Positions 35,267 through 44,598 of a stretch of 64,000 bases of DNA are shown one piece after another. Both the position numbers and the translations under genes were made by a program. Each line of letters opens with the position of its first letter. Positions within the stretch are counted from its first letter, which is position 1. Below the pieces are notes generated by a model. It was not told the DNA's origin. It saw nothing but the letters and a program-made list of their open reading frames with translations, and did no database searches. The stretch comes from Chroococcidiopsis sp. CCMEE 29 (lineage in GTDB: Bacteria > Cyanobacteriota > Cyanobacteriia > Cyanobacteriales > Chroococcidiopsidaceae), in NCBI RefSeq assembly GCF_023558375.1, contig NZ_CP083762.1:212273-276272 (forward strand), written 5' to 3'.

Positions 35267-36451
35267 AGCTAATGGACTTCTAAAAGAGATAGAATTAAAA
35301 TATTAAAGCTTCAGAAGAGCTTGGACTATGCCTGCAAAGGGGTTTTTAAATCAAGAACAGAAAGAACGTCTGCAAGCGGTAGTGCGAGAAGGCGATCGTC
35401 CTCGATTGCGAGAACATGCCCTGATTCTCCTGCTACAAAATGATGGCAAAACTTATCAAGAGATTGTTAATTTCATCGGTTGTAGTTACCGTAGTGTGGC
35501 TTACTGGTGTGTGCATGGAGACCCCGAGAATCTCGATAGTTTACGAGATAAACGCGAGCAGGGCAACTACCGAAAGGCGACTGAGCAATATATTGAATTG
35601 CTCCTAGAAGTGGTCGAGAAAGCTCCGAGTGAACTTGGTTATGAATTTGGCAGATGGACAACTGGGCGATTATCAACTTATCTGCTAGAACAGACCGGGA
35701 TTAAGCTGAGTAGCAAGCAAATTAGTCGAATATTGCAAAAAAAAGTATGTGTACATCTGGGCGAAATACAGCTTAGAGGATAAGCAAGATGCGACCAAAC
35801 GAGTGGTATTTCGAGAGAAATTAGAGACCGATCTGAAAGCAGGGCAGGTAGCGCCGGAGCTTTTCCAGGTATGGTTTTGGGATGAGACCGGCTTTAGTTT
35901 ACGAGTGCTACGGCGTAAGTGCTGGACACGCCGAGGTTGGCGAAGAAAAGTTACAGGTCAAAGGAGTCGAGGGCGAGTAAATGTCATGGGTGGGCTGCGT
36001 TATCATGACCGAAAACGCTTGTGCTATTTTATTGACAAAGGCAAGGGAGAGAGTTTTTTTGAGCAGTTGGAATTACTGAATGAATTTGTTAAACAAGAAT
36101 GGATTGAGCAAGGAAATGACTCTGAGCTTTATGAAAAGACAGGTCCGAGAGTTCTAGTAATTTTGGATAATGCCAGCTATCACAAACGTGAAGATATCGT
36201 TGAGAAAATAGAGCAAGCACTACCAAACATTCACTTGTGTTTTTTACCTGCTTATAGCCCGGACTTCAATTTAATTGAATTAGTGTGGCATTCCTGTAAA
36301 GAGTTTATTGCACATCGGCTATTTCAGTCCGTGGGGCAACTTAAAGAACTCCTGCATAGGTTACTCAATCAGGGAGAATTAGTAATTAATTGGAATAGAA
36401 GAATCCGTAATAAGGGAAATAGAGCAATTGCAGATTAGATGTCTAGTAGCT
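35267..36451 (+). mobile_element. Second IS630-type element
   Basis: Imperfect inverted ends (AGCTAATGGACTTCTAA at 35267 and the complement of AGCTACTAGACATCTAA ending 36451) are flanked by TA on both sides. It carries a two-frame transposase unrelated in detail to the 18121/27501 element. Confidence 0.8.
35328..36438 (+). CDS. IS630-family transposase in two frames
   Basis: Frame one (35328-35783) holds helix-turn-helix domains (REHALILLLQNDGKTYQEIVNFIGCSYRSVAYW; GIKLSSKQISRILQKK). Frame two (to 36438) holds the DDE domain (FQVWFWDETGFSLRVLRRKCW, VLVILDNASYHKRE, FLPAYSPDFNLIELVWHSCKEFIAHR). They join at an A8 run near 35737-35744 and need a +1 shift (or loss of one A). This could be transcriptional slippage or a one-base mutation. 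Confidence 0.85.
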
Positions 36452-36563
36452 TAGTGCCATCCTAGCTGTATGAGCGCCAATTTCTTGAAAACAACACACT
36501 GTCTATTTTGACTGCTAAGTCAAAATAGAGTTAAACATAAGCTCTATCTAGCTTTCAGTGATT

Positions 36564-36758
36564 GGGAGCGCAAAACTTGTGAGCAATGCGGGTGATAGCA
36601 CTGTGCGGGAACAACGGGCGGTGCTTGAAACACATCGGCAGGAGGTTAAGGAGCGACTGTGTGAACTCAGTTGCCATTTGGAAGCGATTGAGAAAAAAAT
36701 CAATCGCTGTAAACAAGAGAAACAAATTAACTACTCCAAGGAAATTGAAAGAAGTTAA
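36564..36758 (+). pseudogene. MerR regulator C-terminal relic
   Basis: REQRAVLETHRQEVKERLCELSCHLEAIEKKINRCK matches the dimerisation helix and tail of MerR regulators (ERRALLEQHR...L-x-x-IDYKI). The DNA-binding domain is absent. It ends just before the flavodoxin-like gene start at 36761 and may once have regulated it. Confidence 0.6.
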
Positions 36759-36760
36759 CT

Positions 36761-36877
36761 ATGAATGTGCTAATTGTCTATGCTCATCACGAACCCAAGT
36801 CCTTTAATGGCGCACTGAAAGACATCGCTGTTAAGGTTTTGACCGAGGTAGGCCACCAAGTAAAAGTGTCGGATTTG
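36761..36877 (+). pseudogene. NAD(P)H oxidoreductase (NQO1/MdaB-like), N-terminal fragment
   Basis: MNVLIVYAHHEPKSFNGALK, then DIAVKVLTEVGHQVKVSDL, is the start of a flavodoxin-fold quinone reductase with the H-x-x-P-x-S-FN FMN/FAD-binding loop. It is cut after 39 residues by the IS6 element at 36878, and the rest is not on the other side. Confidence 0.75.
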
Positions 36878-37709
36878 GGTTCTGTCGCAAAAAGTGAAGG
36901 AGATGGTAGGGTAGGGAAGCTTTGTCGTTGATGATCGGCTTCCCATGTCCACCCCACCTCTATTCAAATGGCGTCATTTTCAAGCGGACATCATCTTACT
37001 AAATGTACGCTGGTATTGCCGTTATGCACTCTCCTACCGAGACTTGGAGGAGATGATGCAGGAGCGAGGCATCGAGGTGGATCATTCCACGATTAATCGA
37101 TGGGTGCTGAAGTACGCCCCAGAACTGGACCTCCGAATTCGTTCTCATTTGCAACCGACGAATGATTCATGGCGGGTGGATGAGACTTATGTGAAAGTGA
37201 AGGGAGTGTGGAAATACTTATATCGAGCGGTGGATAGTGCGGGCAACACGCTGGACTTTTTGCTGAGTGCGAAGCGAGACGCCAAAGCCGCAGAACGTTT
37301 TTTCCGTAAAGTATTGAAGGCAAGGCATACCCAATCGCCGCGCGTGATTACGGTGGATAAAAATGCGGCCTATCCAAAAGCTATCGAGACGTTGAAAGGA
37401 GATGAAACGCTAGAAGAGGCAACACAGTTGCGGCAAAAGAAATACTTGAACAATATCATTGAACAATATCATCGACCAATTAAGCGATTAGTGAATGTAG
37501 GCATGGGATTCAAATCGTTCAACACAGCACGCCGCACCTTGAGGGGATATGAGGCGATGAACATGATCCGCAAAGGGCAAATTCAAGGCATCGAAAAAGG
37601 TGACATTTTAGGTCAAGTAGAATTCGTGTCTCAAATTTTTCAAGTTGCTGCATAACCAGATCCAATTGATGGGGATCTTTTGTCCTCAGTAAGTTTTTGC
37701 GACACAACC
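36878..37709 (+). mobile_element. IS6-family element, intact
   Basis: Ends GGTTCTGTCGCAAAAAGT (36878) and the complement of GGTTGTGTCGCAAAAACT (ending 37709) enclose 832 bp with one transposase. Flanks differ and both adjoining genes are truncated. This fits IS6 replicative transposition or an adjacent deletion. Confidence 0.9.
36945..37655 (+). CDS. IS6-family transposase
   Basis: The 236-residue DDE transposase of the IS6/IS240 group has FQADIILLNVRWYCRYALSYRDLEEMMQERGIEVDHSTINRWV, catalytic D in WRVDETYVKVKG, D in ITVDKNAAYPKA, and E in NNIIEQYHRPIKRL. It is complete. It is probably the source of enzyme for the MITEs and solo ends that share its termini across the window. Confidence 0.95.
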   Translation: MSTPPLFKWRHFQADIILLNVRWYCRYALSYRDLEEMMQERGIEVDHSTINRWVLKYAPELDLRIRSHLQPTNDSWRVDETYVKVKGVWKYLYRAVDSAGNTLDFLLSAKRDAKAAERFFRKVLKARHTQSPRVITVDKNAAYPKAIETLKGDETLEEATQLRQKKYLNNIIEQYHRPIKRLVNVGMGFKSFNTARRTLRGYEAMNMIRKGQIQGIEKGDILGQVEFVSQIFQVAA

Positions 37710-37845
37710 TAGAAACTTGCCCTCGAACTTGTTCATAAGTAAGGCGCTCAGTCTCTAGTAAAAGCTTGTGCAGACGCAGGAGTTTGATTCGTAAATCACT
37801 CAAGCGTTGATGTTGACTCATCTGATATTGAAGTGAGTTAAGCAT
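37710..37845 (-). pseudogene. Cyanobacterial hypothetical protein, N-terminal fragment
   Basis: From 37845: MSQHQRLSDLRIKLLRLHKL, then LLETERLTYEQVRGQVS. This resembles the start of a small conserved protein (LHK-LL-SER--YE-VRGRVSSGELL) known from cyanobacteria and other bacteria. It is cut by the IS6 right end at 37709. The start overlaps the pirin stop by a few bases. Confidence 0.5.
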
Positions 37846-38731
37846 AAATTTGTCCCATCTTTCCTTCCTGGTAGTCGTCGATCGCTTGGGTAATTTCAGC
37901 TTCGGTGTTCATGACAAACGAACCGTAGCGCACGACTGGTTCGTTAAGGGGTACACCTGCAATTAGCAGAATATCTAGAGGACGCTGAGCGTCAGCAGGG
38001 TTGGAGATCACCACATCTTCTCCATCTTGAGAAAAGAGCACCATCTGCCCATCATCACCAGGCGTTGTCTCTGTCCCAAACAACCCAGACCCCTCCAGTA
38101 CGTAGACAAAGGCGTTGTACTCTTTGGGTACAGGCTGGATCATCGTTGCCCCTGGTTGCAGTGTGAAGTGGAGGTAAGTGATCGGCGTGCGCGTTTGAAT
38201 GACGGCTTTTGCCCCTAACGCTTCTCCCGCAATCACCCGCACCGTCACAGACCTATCTTCGGTTTGAGCGATCGGAATGTGAGCCGCTGGAATTTCCTGA
38301 TAGCGGGGCGGCATCATTTTGTCTCGTTGTGGCAGATTGACCCAGAGTTGAATGCCGTGGAGCCGTCCACCCGTTTGGGTAAACATTGACTCTGGCATCT
38401 CGGAATGCACGACCCCGGCACCTGCTGTCATCCACTGGACATCACCCGGATTTAGTAACCCGGCGTGTCCCGCAGAATCTTTGTGTTCTAACCGTCCATC
38501 CAAGACATAGCTGACGGTTTCAAAGCCCCGGTGCGGATGATCGGGCGCACCTTTTGCCTGACCCGGCTTTAGATTAATTGGACCCAACTCGTCGAGGAGG
38601 AGAAACGGGTCAAACTCAGAGAAGCTACTTTTGGGAAAGGGGCGACGGACAAGAAATCCGGCTCCTTCGAGTGTTTCAACGCTGTTGATTACTCCAGCAA
38701 CGGTTCGAGACGTTTGAGTGGGGACAGTCAT
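37838..38731 (-). CDS. Pirin family protein
   Basis: The 297-residue bicupin has the pirin metal site in the N-terminal cupin (DHPHRGFETVSYVLDGRLEHKDSAGH and HSEMPE). FDPFLLLDELGP precedes it, and the C-terminal cupin (VYVLEGSGLFG) follows. Bacterial pirins can act as quercetin dioxygenases or regulators. It sits with other cupins and hydrolases. Confidence 0.93.
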   Translation of the reverse strand: MTVPTQTSRTVAGVINSVETLEGAGFLVRRPFPKSSFSEFDPFLLLDELGPINLKPGQAKGAPDHPHRGFETVSYVLDGRLEHKDSAGHAGLLNPGDVQWMTAGAGVVHSEMPESMFTQTGGRLHGIQLWVNLPQRDKMMPPRYQEIPAAHIPIAQTEDRSVTVRVIAGEALGAKAVIQTRTPITYLHFTLQPGATMIQPVPKEYNAFVYVLEGSGLFGTETTPGDDGQMVLFSQDGEDVVISNPADAQRPLDILLIAGVPLNEPVVRYGSFVMNTEAEITQAIDDYQEGKMGQIYA

Positions 38732-38833
38732 AGAATTGCCTCTTCAAATAGATGTATCATTTGAGCCTGACTCAACGGGGTGAATCACAGCGTTTTTTCA
38801 CAAGCCAGAAATGCAGCAGATCACTGATTGTTC

Positions 38834-39664
38834 CTACTGAAGAAAGTCCAGCAACGCGGGATTGACCTGATCAGCGTGAGTCCAGTTGATGGCGTGCGGT
38901 CCGCCAGGAATAACAACCAGTTGACTGTTTTTAATCATTTTTGGCAGTCTTGCTGCTGTGGACTCAAGTGGCAAAATGCGATCGCTATCTCCATGAATAA
39001 TCAGCGTCGGCACATCAATGCGGGGCAAATCATCGCGGAAATCAGTCAGCCAGGACGGTACACAGTCCAATGTGCCTTTAGCAGAGGCTCCGGCTGCCAC
39101 ATTCCAACTGGCTTGGATGGCATCGTTGCTGATGCGATCGCCCAACAATACATCAACATTGAAGAAGCCCTGGAAGAATGTAGAAAAGTAGGCTGGACGG
39201 TCTTCAACGATCGCTTTCATAATGCCATCGAAGACGCTTTGGTCAACGCCTTCAGGATTATCATCGGTCTTCAATAGGAAGGGCGGCACTGGAGCCATCA
39301 GCACAGCTTTCTGCACCCGCTCTGAGCCATACTTGCCAAGATAGCGCGTGACTTCGCCTGTTCCCATTGAGAAGCCGACCAGCACAGCATCATGTAAGTC
39401 AAGCTTGGTCATCAGCACGTTCAAATCTGCTGCAAAGGTATCGTAGTCATAGCCAAATGAGGGTTGGCTAGAAGCACCAAATCCTCGGCGATCGTAGGTA
39501 ATTACTCGATATCCTGCGTTCAGTAAAACTAAAACCTGCTTCTCCCAAGAATGTCCGTTCAATGGAAATCCATGAATCAGTACAATCGGTTGACCTGTCC
39601 CAAGATCTTCGTAGTAGAGATCGATGGTTGCAGAGTTTTCTTGACCGACGGTAATGTAAGGCAT
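38834..39664 (-). CDS. Alpha/beta hydrolase (non-heme chloroperoxidase-like)
   Basis: The 276-residue hydrolase has [41 protein letters not shown], nucleophile elbow GFSMGTGEV (Ser ~98), acid in IIHGDSDRILP, and His in PGGPHAINWTH. These motifs mark the cofactor-free haloperoxidase/perhydrolase group. ATG 39664 follows AAGGAG. A 5' duplicate of this gene (84 residues plus leader) is at 41018-41269. Confidence 0.92.
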   Translation of the reverse strand: MPYITVGQENSATIDLYYEDLGTGQPIVLIHGFPLNGHSWEKQVLVLLNAGYRVITYDRRGFGASSQPSFGYDYDTFAADLNVLMTKLDLHDAVLVGFSMGTGEVTRYLGKYGSERVQKAVLMAPVPPFLLKTDDNPEGVDQSVFDGIMKAIVEDRPAYFSTFFQGFFNVDVLLGDRISNDAIQASWNVAAGASAKGTLDCVPSWLTDFRDDLPRIDVPTLIIHGDSDRILPLESTAARLPKMIKNSQLVVIPGGPHAINWTHADQVNPALLDFLQ

Positions 39665-39720
39665 GAGAGGTTTCTCCTTTGTAAATTGATGATGTGTTTT
39701 TGTCTGTTGCATCACAATTG

Positions 39721-39768
39721 TTATGCAGCGATCGCTGCTTCTAAGCTTGCTTTATTGTTCTCTGTCAT
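39721..39768 (-). CDS. Possible 15-residue leader peptide
   Basis: A very strong AGGAGG site precedes ATG 39768. The product MTENNKASLEAAIAA ends at TAA 39721, 57 bp upstream of the hydrolase start. It could be a leader peptide or the stump of a deleted gene. Confidence 0.3.
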   Translation of the reverse strand: MTENNKASLEAAIAA

Positions 39769-39888
39769 CTGAATTCCTCCTTTGTACATAATAGATAAAA
39801 CATCTGTTTCGCCTAGGTTTTAGCTCGTGGGCATTGCATACCTTACTGACTCTACTGTTTAACTGAATGATGATCTGAAGTTTTGCTG

Positions 39889-40614
39889 CTAGTCACGTCC
39901 TGCCACAATGATCTTTTCTGCTAAACCAACCGGGTTAGAAAACATCACCTCATGGCTACCGGGCATTTGCACGAGTCGAAACAACCCCAAGCGGCTAGAC
40001 AGTCTAGGATGCCAACCCCACTCGCCTTGAGGTAGGACATTATCTTCTGTACAGTAGAGGTAACTTTTAGGAATGGGCAGCGAGTAAAACTGCTTCAGGT
40101 CTAATTTGTCAATAAACGGTTGATACGGTTCAGGTGACAATTGTGCGTAACTCGATTTTGCTAGGTCGAGGTCAGCATCGTTGAGAAATGTTTCTCGCCA
40201 AATATCGAACGGCATCATCATCGTATTATCACCCGATGCTTCAACTAGATCATCGATTAGCTCTTGAGTGGGAAATGGAAGGTTATCTCTGAGGCTCTCA
40301 CCATCATTCAGGACAAAAGCATCGAAGAAGATCAGCCGTCGAATTCGAGTGCTAATTGCTTCAGCAACTTTGGCAATAATTGTGCCACCGAAACTATGTC
40401 CAAGTAGGACGATATCGGTTAAGTCTTTATCAACAATGTAATCGACGATCGACTGTGTACATTGAGCATGGTTGACGTTTTTATTCACGCCTTTTCCATG
40501 TCCGGCGATCGTCGGAGCAAAAGCCTGATGTCTTTTCGCTTCTAACTGGCTGATGACCGCTTGCCAAGCAGAACCATCGTGCCACGAGCCATGAACTAAA
40601 ACAAAAGTTGACAT
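39889..40614 (-). CDS. Alpha/beta fold hydrolase (esterase-like)
   Basis: The 241-residue protein starts MSTFVLVHGSWHDGSAWQ, then LLGHSFGGTIIAKV (nucleophile Ser) and late PGSHEVMFSNP (His). The YLYCTEDNVLP acid segment is of the salicylate-esterase/methylesterase-like bacterial family (also seen at 57771). ATG 40614 matches the family start. It lies downstream of, and is probably co-transcribed with, the cupin at 40653. Confidence 0.9.
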   Translation of the reverse strand: MSTFVLVHGSWHDGSAWQAVISQLEAKRHQAFAPTIAGHGKGVNKNVNHAQCTQSIVDYIVDKDLTDIVLLGHSFGGTIIAKVAEAISTRIRRLIFFDAFVLNDGESLRDNLPFPTQELIDDLVEASGDNTMMMPFDIWRETFLNDADLDLAKSSYAQLSPEPYQPFIDKLDLKQFYSLPIPKSYLYCTEDNVLPQGEWGWHPRLSSRLGLFRLVQMPGSHEVMFSNPVGLAEKIIVAGRD

Positions 40615-40652
40615 TGGATGATTCCTCAACAAATACTGGGCAGCGATTGGGA

Positions 40653-41012
40653 TCAATAGACTGTTTCGTTTTCTTTGCGCCAAGCTGGATCAACAATGCA
40701 AATGAAGCTGAGCGGTTCACGACCTGTGTTGCGAATGGATTGTTTCGCATTTGACGGAATGTAAATAGCATCTCCAGGTTCAACAGGTTGAGATTGGTCG
40801 TTGATGAACATCTCACCGTTGCCCGTCAAGATGTAATACACTTCTGAAGTGCTGAGCGAATGTGGCGTTGAGGTTTCGCTAACGGGCACGATCGCATGAG
40901 CAAGGCTATATCGCAACGCTAAAGGTTGTTTATCGGGATGGAGCAATTCTCGCAGAAGGGTATTGTCACCTGCAATAAATTCTGGACATGACTGTAGTTT
41001 TTGGATGAACAT
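40653..41012 (-). CDS. Cupin domain protein
   Basis: The 119-residue single cupin has PHSLSTSEVYYILTGNGEMFINDQ and PGDAIYIPSNAKQSIRNTG. The usual H-x-H of motif 1 is PHSL-(x)3-EVYY, and the late histidine is replaced by Gln (AKQSI), so metal binding may be altered. It lies directly after the truncated hydrolase at 41018 and 38 bp before the next hydrolase gene. Confidence 0.85.
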   Translation of the reverse strand: MFIQKLQSCPEFIAGDNTLLRELLHPDKQPLALRYSLAHAIVPVSETSTPHSLSTSEVYYILTGNGEMFINDQSQPVEPGDAIYIPSNAKQSIRNTGREPLSFICIVDPAWRKENETVY

Positions 41013-41017
41013 GAGTG

Positions 41018-41615
<598 letters not shown>

Positions 41616-42032
41616 TCATTCTGACTCAATTACCCGCAGTACAGCAGCCGTATCCCAATAGAAGGGGAGAAGCCGCGCGATTTTCCCTTCTACGACCCAG
41701 AAAAATTCTGCCAGGGGCATCTCAATAGTCCGCCCGGTATACCTAGACGTTGCACGCCAGCGAATCAAGCTCACCACATAAGGTCCAACGTTAGCAATAC
41801 TGTCAATTGTATTTACTGAGTCTTGCCACGTGGCATAAAACTCTGCACTGAGATTCCGCCACGCTGCATGTCCTCGGTAAACACCAGCATACGGGAGAGA
41901 GTTCGCCTCCTCCAGTACCGCATCGGAGTCAACTACTGCAAGTATTCCCTCAACATCCCCTCGCTTCATTGCATTATAAAATGCCTGAACGACCTCTACA
42001 GTCCCTAACAAAGACTCACCTGCTTTTGTCAT
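41616..42032 (-). CDS. NTF2/SnoaL-like protein
   Basis: The 138-residue protein has VVQAFYNAMKRGDVEGILAVVDSDAVLEEANSLPYAGVYRGHAAW and IEMPLAEFFWVVEGKIARLLPFYWDTAAV, a nuclear-transport-factor-2-like cone fold. Such proteins include isomerases, hydrolases and ligand carriers. The specific role is unknown. It is the first of three NTF2-like genes in a row on this strand. Confidence 0.85.
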   Translation of the reverse strand: MTKAGESLLGTVEVVQAFYNAMKRGDVEGILAVVDSDAVLEEANSLPYAGVYRGHAAWRNLSAEFYATWQDSVNTIDSIANVGPYVVSLIRWRATSRYTGRTIEMPLAEFFWVVEGKIARLLPFYWDTAAVLRVIESE

Positions 42033-42231
42033 AATATCCTCTTCTACTTACTTCTGCATTGATTGAGTAATCGCCATAATCATCGCCATAATAACTGTCG
42101 CAAAATTCGGGGCTGAAACATCGTAGTGGGAGGTTTGAGCAAGTTTAAGACTTCCAGAACAACTTTGTAGACTTGGGGATTGTCAGTGGCAACTAGCCAA
42201 ACCGTCCTTCACACTACCAGCACTCGACTGT

Positions 42232-42614
42232 TCAGAACATCGTGTTATCGTTAGCCGACGCTTCCGGGATGGTCTGAAGCACGTCCCAATGCTCGACTAT
42301 CTTGCCTTTACCATCCAGGCGGAAGATGTCGATGCCTGCCCAGTCGTTGTCGCCCATTGCTGGTAGCAATGCAAGACTACATAATCGCCTTCAGCGAAGA
42401 CGCGCTTAAACTGGACGCACTTGCCCGGATATTCTTTCGCCATCCTCTCGAAATATTCGATGAAAGCCTGCTTCCCGTCGGCCACCGCTGGGTTGTGCTG
42501 GATGTACACGTCGCCGACATATTTCTCGATGGCTTCTGCGGGCTGACACTGATTGAACATCAGGTCATAAAATGCTGTGACCGTCTGTTTGTTGTGCTCA
42601 AGTTTATCCGTCAT
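42232..42614 (-). pseudogene. NTF2/SnoaL-like gene with a frameshift
   Basis: [20 protein letters not shown], then [38 protein letters not shown], matches the ester-cyclase-type NTF2 family. The frame breaks near 42365, and the C-terminus [27 protein letters not shown] continues in the next frame to a stop at 42232. One base change would restore it. It starts 28 bp after the attC R' box, as a cassette gene would. Confidence 0.75.
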
Positions 42615-42641
42615 CCGTTCCACACCTCACATCACCCGAAA

Positions 42642-42738
42642 CGCCCAACGACCCAAGCTCAGCGACCCGGCCCGCTGTGACAGCGTGGATTGCAACCGGA
42701 GCGCGAGGGCCGGGTTCGCTGCAGCGCATGGTTAGGCG
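42642..42738 (-). other. Integron attC site
   Basis: Read on the minus strand: R'' GCCTAAC (42737-42731) and R' GTTGGGC (42649-42643). Long inner arms pair (GCAGCGAACCCGGCCC with GGGCCGGGTCGCTGAGC). The 97-bp GC-rich imperfect palindrome lies 14 bp after the stop of the NTF2-like gene 42752-43222, in the orientation expected for a gene cassette. No integrase is in view. Confidence 0.75.
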
Positions 42739-42751
42739 TCGTAGGCTGCTA

Positions 42752-43222
42752 TTACACCTCGAACTCCGGCCGGTTCGGAGCGATTTTGATGGTCCAAGTC
42801 CCCTTCTCGCTGAAAGTGCGAGCGGTCGCGAAAGTATCCTCCATGAACTGAAAGTACACGATCTTCCCGTTGCGCACCTTTGCGTGGATCGAGAACGGTG
42901 AGGTCACCGCCTTGCTCAGCGAGACCGAGCGGTACGTGAACCTGCCGAACACAGCAACGTTCTCGCCTTCACCGAAGAGGGTGGTAACGGCGAAGTCCTC
43001 ATGCGTCCACCATTTCGCAACCCGGGAGAACGTATCGATGAACGCTTGGGGACCTTTGGAGGTTCCCGTCCAAGGCAAGATTTGCTTCAGCTCAGGGTTG
43101 TCGAAATTCAGGGAAATGTATGTTGCGTCCTCCGCGACGAGCCGACGGGCAGCCGCCTCGACCTTTTCGGTTGCCGTATTCGCCAGAAACTCTTTGATCA
43201 CTTCGGTCGGTTGGGTACTCAT
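42752..43222 (-). CDS. NTF2/SnoaL-like protein in an integron-type cassette
   Basis: The 156-residue protein has IKEFLANTATEKVEAAARRLVAEDATYISLNFDNPELKQILPWTGTSKGPQAFIDTFSRVAKWW and VRNGKIVYFQFMEDTFATARTF. It is an NTF2-like fold with the family's usual helix-strand order. The GC-rich third positions differ from neighbours. An attC site follows its stop codon directly, which marks it as a mobile gene cassette. Function unknown. Confidence 0.85.
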   Translation of the reverse strand: MSTQPTEVIKEFLANTATEKVEAAARRLVAEDATYISLNFDNPELKQILPWTGTSKGPQAFIDTFSRVAKWWTHEDFAVTTLFGEGENVAVFGRFTYRSVSLSKAVTSPFSIHAKVRNGKIVYFQFMEDTFATARTFSEKGTWTIKIAPNRPEFEV

Positions 43223-43389
43223 GGTAACGATTCCTTTCTTTAGTTTTGTGGTGATGAGGTAGAAGACACTTTGGACATTATCATCAACTCCTAAGTTCTC
43301 TTTGTCTTAGTTCGCTTGAGTGTAGTCAGTTCCAACACTCAACTTCTTGCAGATTCCTATGGAGTTAGCGAACCGATTTCAGTGTTGCT

Positions 43390-44187
43390 TTAGTGAGTCG
43401 CTTGAAGTGCTGTGTCAAACATTTCGCACTGTCGATCGACTACTGCGCTACAGACAGACCCACCATCTACCATCAACGTTTCACCTATTACGAACGATGC
43501 CATGTCAGATGATAGAAACAGGACTGCGTTTGCAACTTCAAGCGGTGTTCCAACTCGTCCGATCGGGTGAAGTCCTGCCAAGTAAGCTTTGACTTCATCT
43601 GTAGCTGCTTCAAACATATCTGTTTTGATTGACCCTGGTGCAACGACATTGATGCGAATACCCGCCTTGGCATATTGGAGTGCAGCAGCTTTTGTTAAGC
43701 CTACTACCGCATGTTTACTCGCGGTGTAGAGGGGTTGGCTAGGAGATGCAACGACTCCAAGCCCAGATGCCGTATTGACGAGCGAACCACTTCCCTGTTT
43801 CAACATCTGAGCGATTTCATATTTCATCGACAACCAAACGCCTTTGACATTGACGTTCATTGTGCGATCGTATTCCGCTTCTGTTTGCTCAATCAATGAG
43901 GGATTTTCGCCGACAGTTCCCGCATTATTAAAGGCAATATCTAACCGACCAAAAACGCTAACCGCTTTATCAACCATTGCTTTCACATCGGCTTCTTTTG
44001 TGACATCTGCTTGCACAAAAATAGCCTCTCCGCCAGCTTCCTGAATCAATCGAACCGTTTCTTCACCTTCATCCATTCGACGACCCACCACCACCTTTGC
44101 TTCTTGTTGGGCATAAGCGATCGCTGTTACTCTGCCAATTCCCGATGTGCCGCCTGTAACTAACGCCACTTTATTTTGCAGTATCAT
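43390..44187 (-). CDS. SDR family oxidoreductase
   Basis: The 265-residue classical SDR starts [25 protein letters not shown], with NNAG at ~88, catalytic Ser in VNTASGLGVV, YTASKHA (Tyr/Lys) and PIGRVGTPLEVANAVLFLSSDMASFVIGETLMVDGG. The glucose-1-dehydrogenase-like group fits. The C-terminus extends ~20 residues past the usual GG end. Its start overlaps the stop of the 60-residue gene (44184) by 4 bp, so translation is coupled. Confidence 0.92.
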   Translation of the reverse strand: MILQNKVALVTGGTSGIGRVTAIAYAQQEAKVVVGRRMDEGEETVRLIQEAGGEAIFVQADVTKEADVKAMVDKAVSVFGRLDIAFNNAGTVGENPSLIEQTEAEYDRTMNVNVKGVWLSMKYEIAQMLKQGSGSLVNTASGLGVVASPSQPLYTASKHAVVGLTKAAALQYAKAGIRINVVAPGSIKTDMFEAATDEVKAYLAGLHPIGRVGTPLEVANAVLFLSSDMASFVIGETLMVDGGSVCSAVVDRQCEMFDTALQATH

Positions 44188-44366
44188 TCTGTTTCTCCTG
44201 TTTCAATTTCGTCAGTTTGTATCGGGTAAACTTGTCTTAGCAACTCAGTGACTTCTTGCGCGATCGCAATCAGGGCATGATTAACTGAGGAGTCGCGAAG
44301 AGAACCAGTCTGAGGTGTACCTTCATGCCCAGAATTATTCTTGCCTTGTACTAGTAAACGTGTCAT
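44184..44366 (-). CDS. Small protein like the N-terminus of the LuxR protein
   Basis: The 60-residue protein has a clear GAGGA site before ATG 44366. Its core HALIAIAQEVTELLRQ resembles DALTYVAQEVSGLLQQ in the LuxR-type protein at 33829, but the DNA-binding half is absent. It overlaps the SDR gene by 4 bp. It may be a stand-alone sensor/adaptor or a truncated regulator. Confidence 0.6.
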   Translation of the reverse strand: MTRLLVQGKNNSGHEGTPQTGSLRDSSVNHALIAIAQEVTELLRQVYPIQTDEIETGETE

Positions 44367-44423
44367 AGAATTATCCTCAATGAAATACTGATTTGTAATT
44401 GACTAAATCAATACGAAAGAATT

Positions 44424-44593
44424 GGTATTGAGCCGAGATTTGAGTAATTTTCTGCAAGATGGTCTGGAAACCCCTGTCCTGTCTGGTTTTGATAATTTGT
44501 TACCTCCGAGTCAAAAAAGCCATTATTTACAACGTAAAATCAAGCCTTTTCAGGTCAACTTGCAGGTTTTTGGTCATATCTCGGCTCAATACC
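44424..44593. repeat. 170-bp MITE-like element
   Basis: A perfect 16-bp inverted repeat (GGTATTGAGCCGAGAT at 44424-44439 and its complement at 44578-44593) encloses 170 bp. A 65-codon open frame is inside but shows no recognisable protein. It ends 5 bp before the IS5 element at 44599. Confidence 0.55.
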
Positions 44594-44598
44594 TATTA

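Noticed and set aside
42250-42300. Another attC after the frameshifted NTF2 gene
   Set aside because: GTTAGCC at this point lacks the purine run of an R' box and has no partner; arms do not pair.
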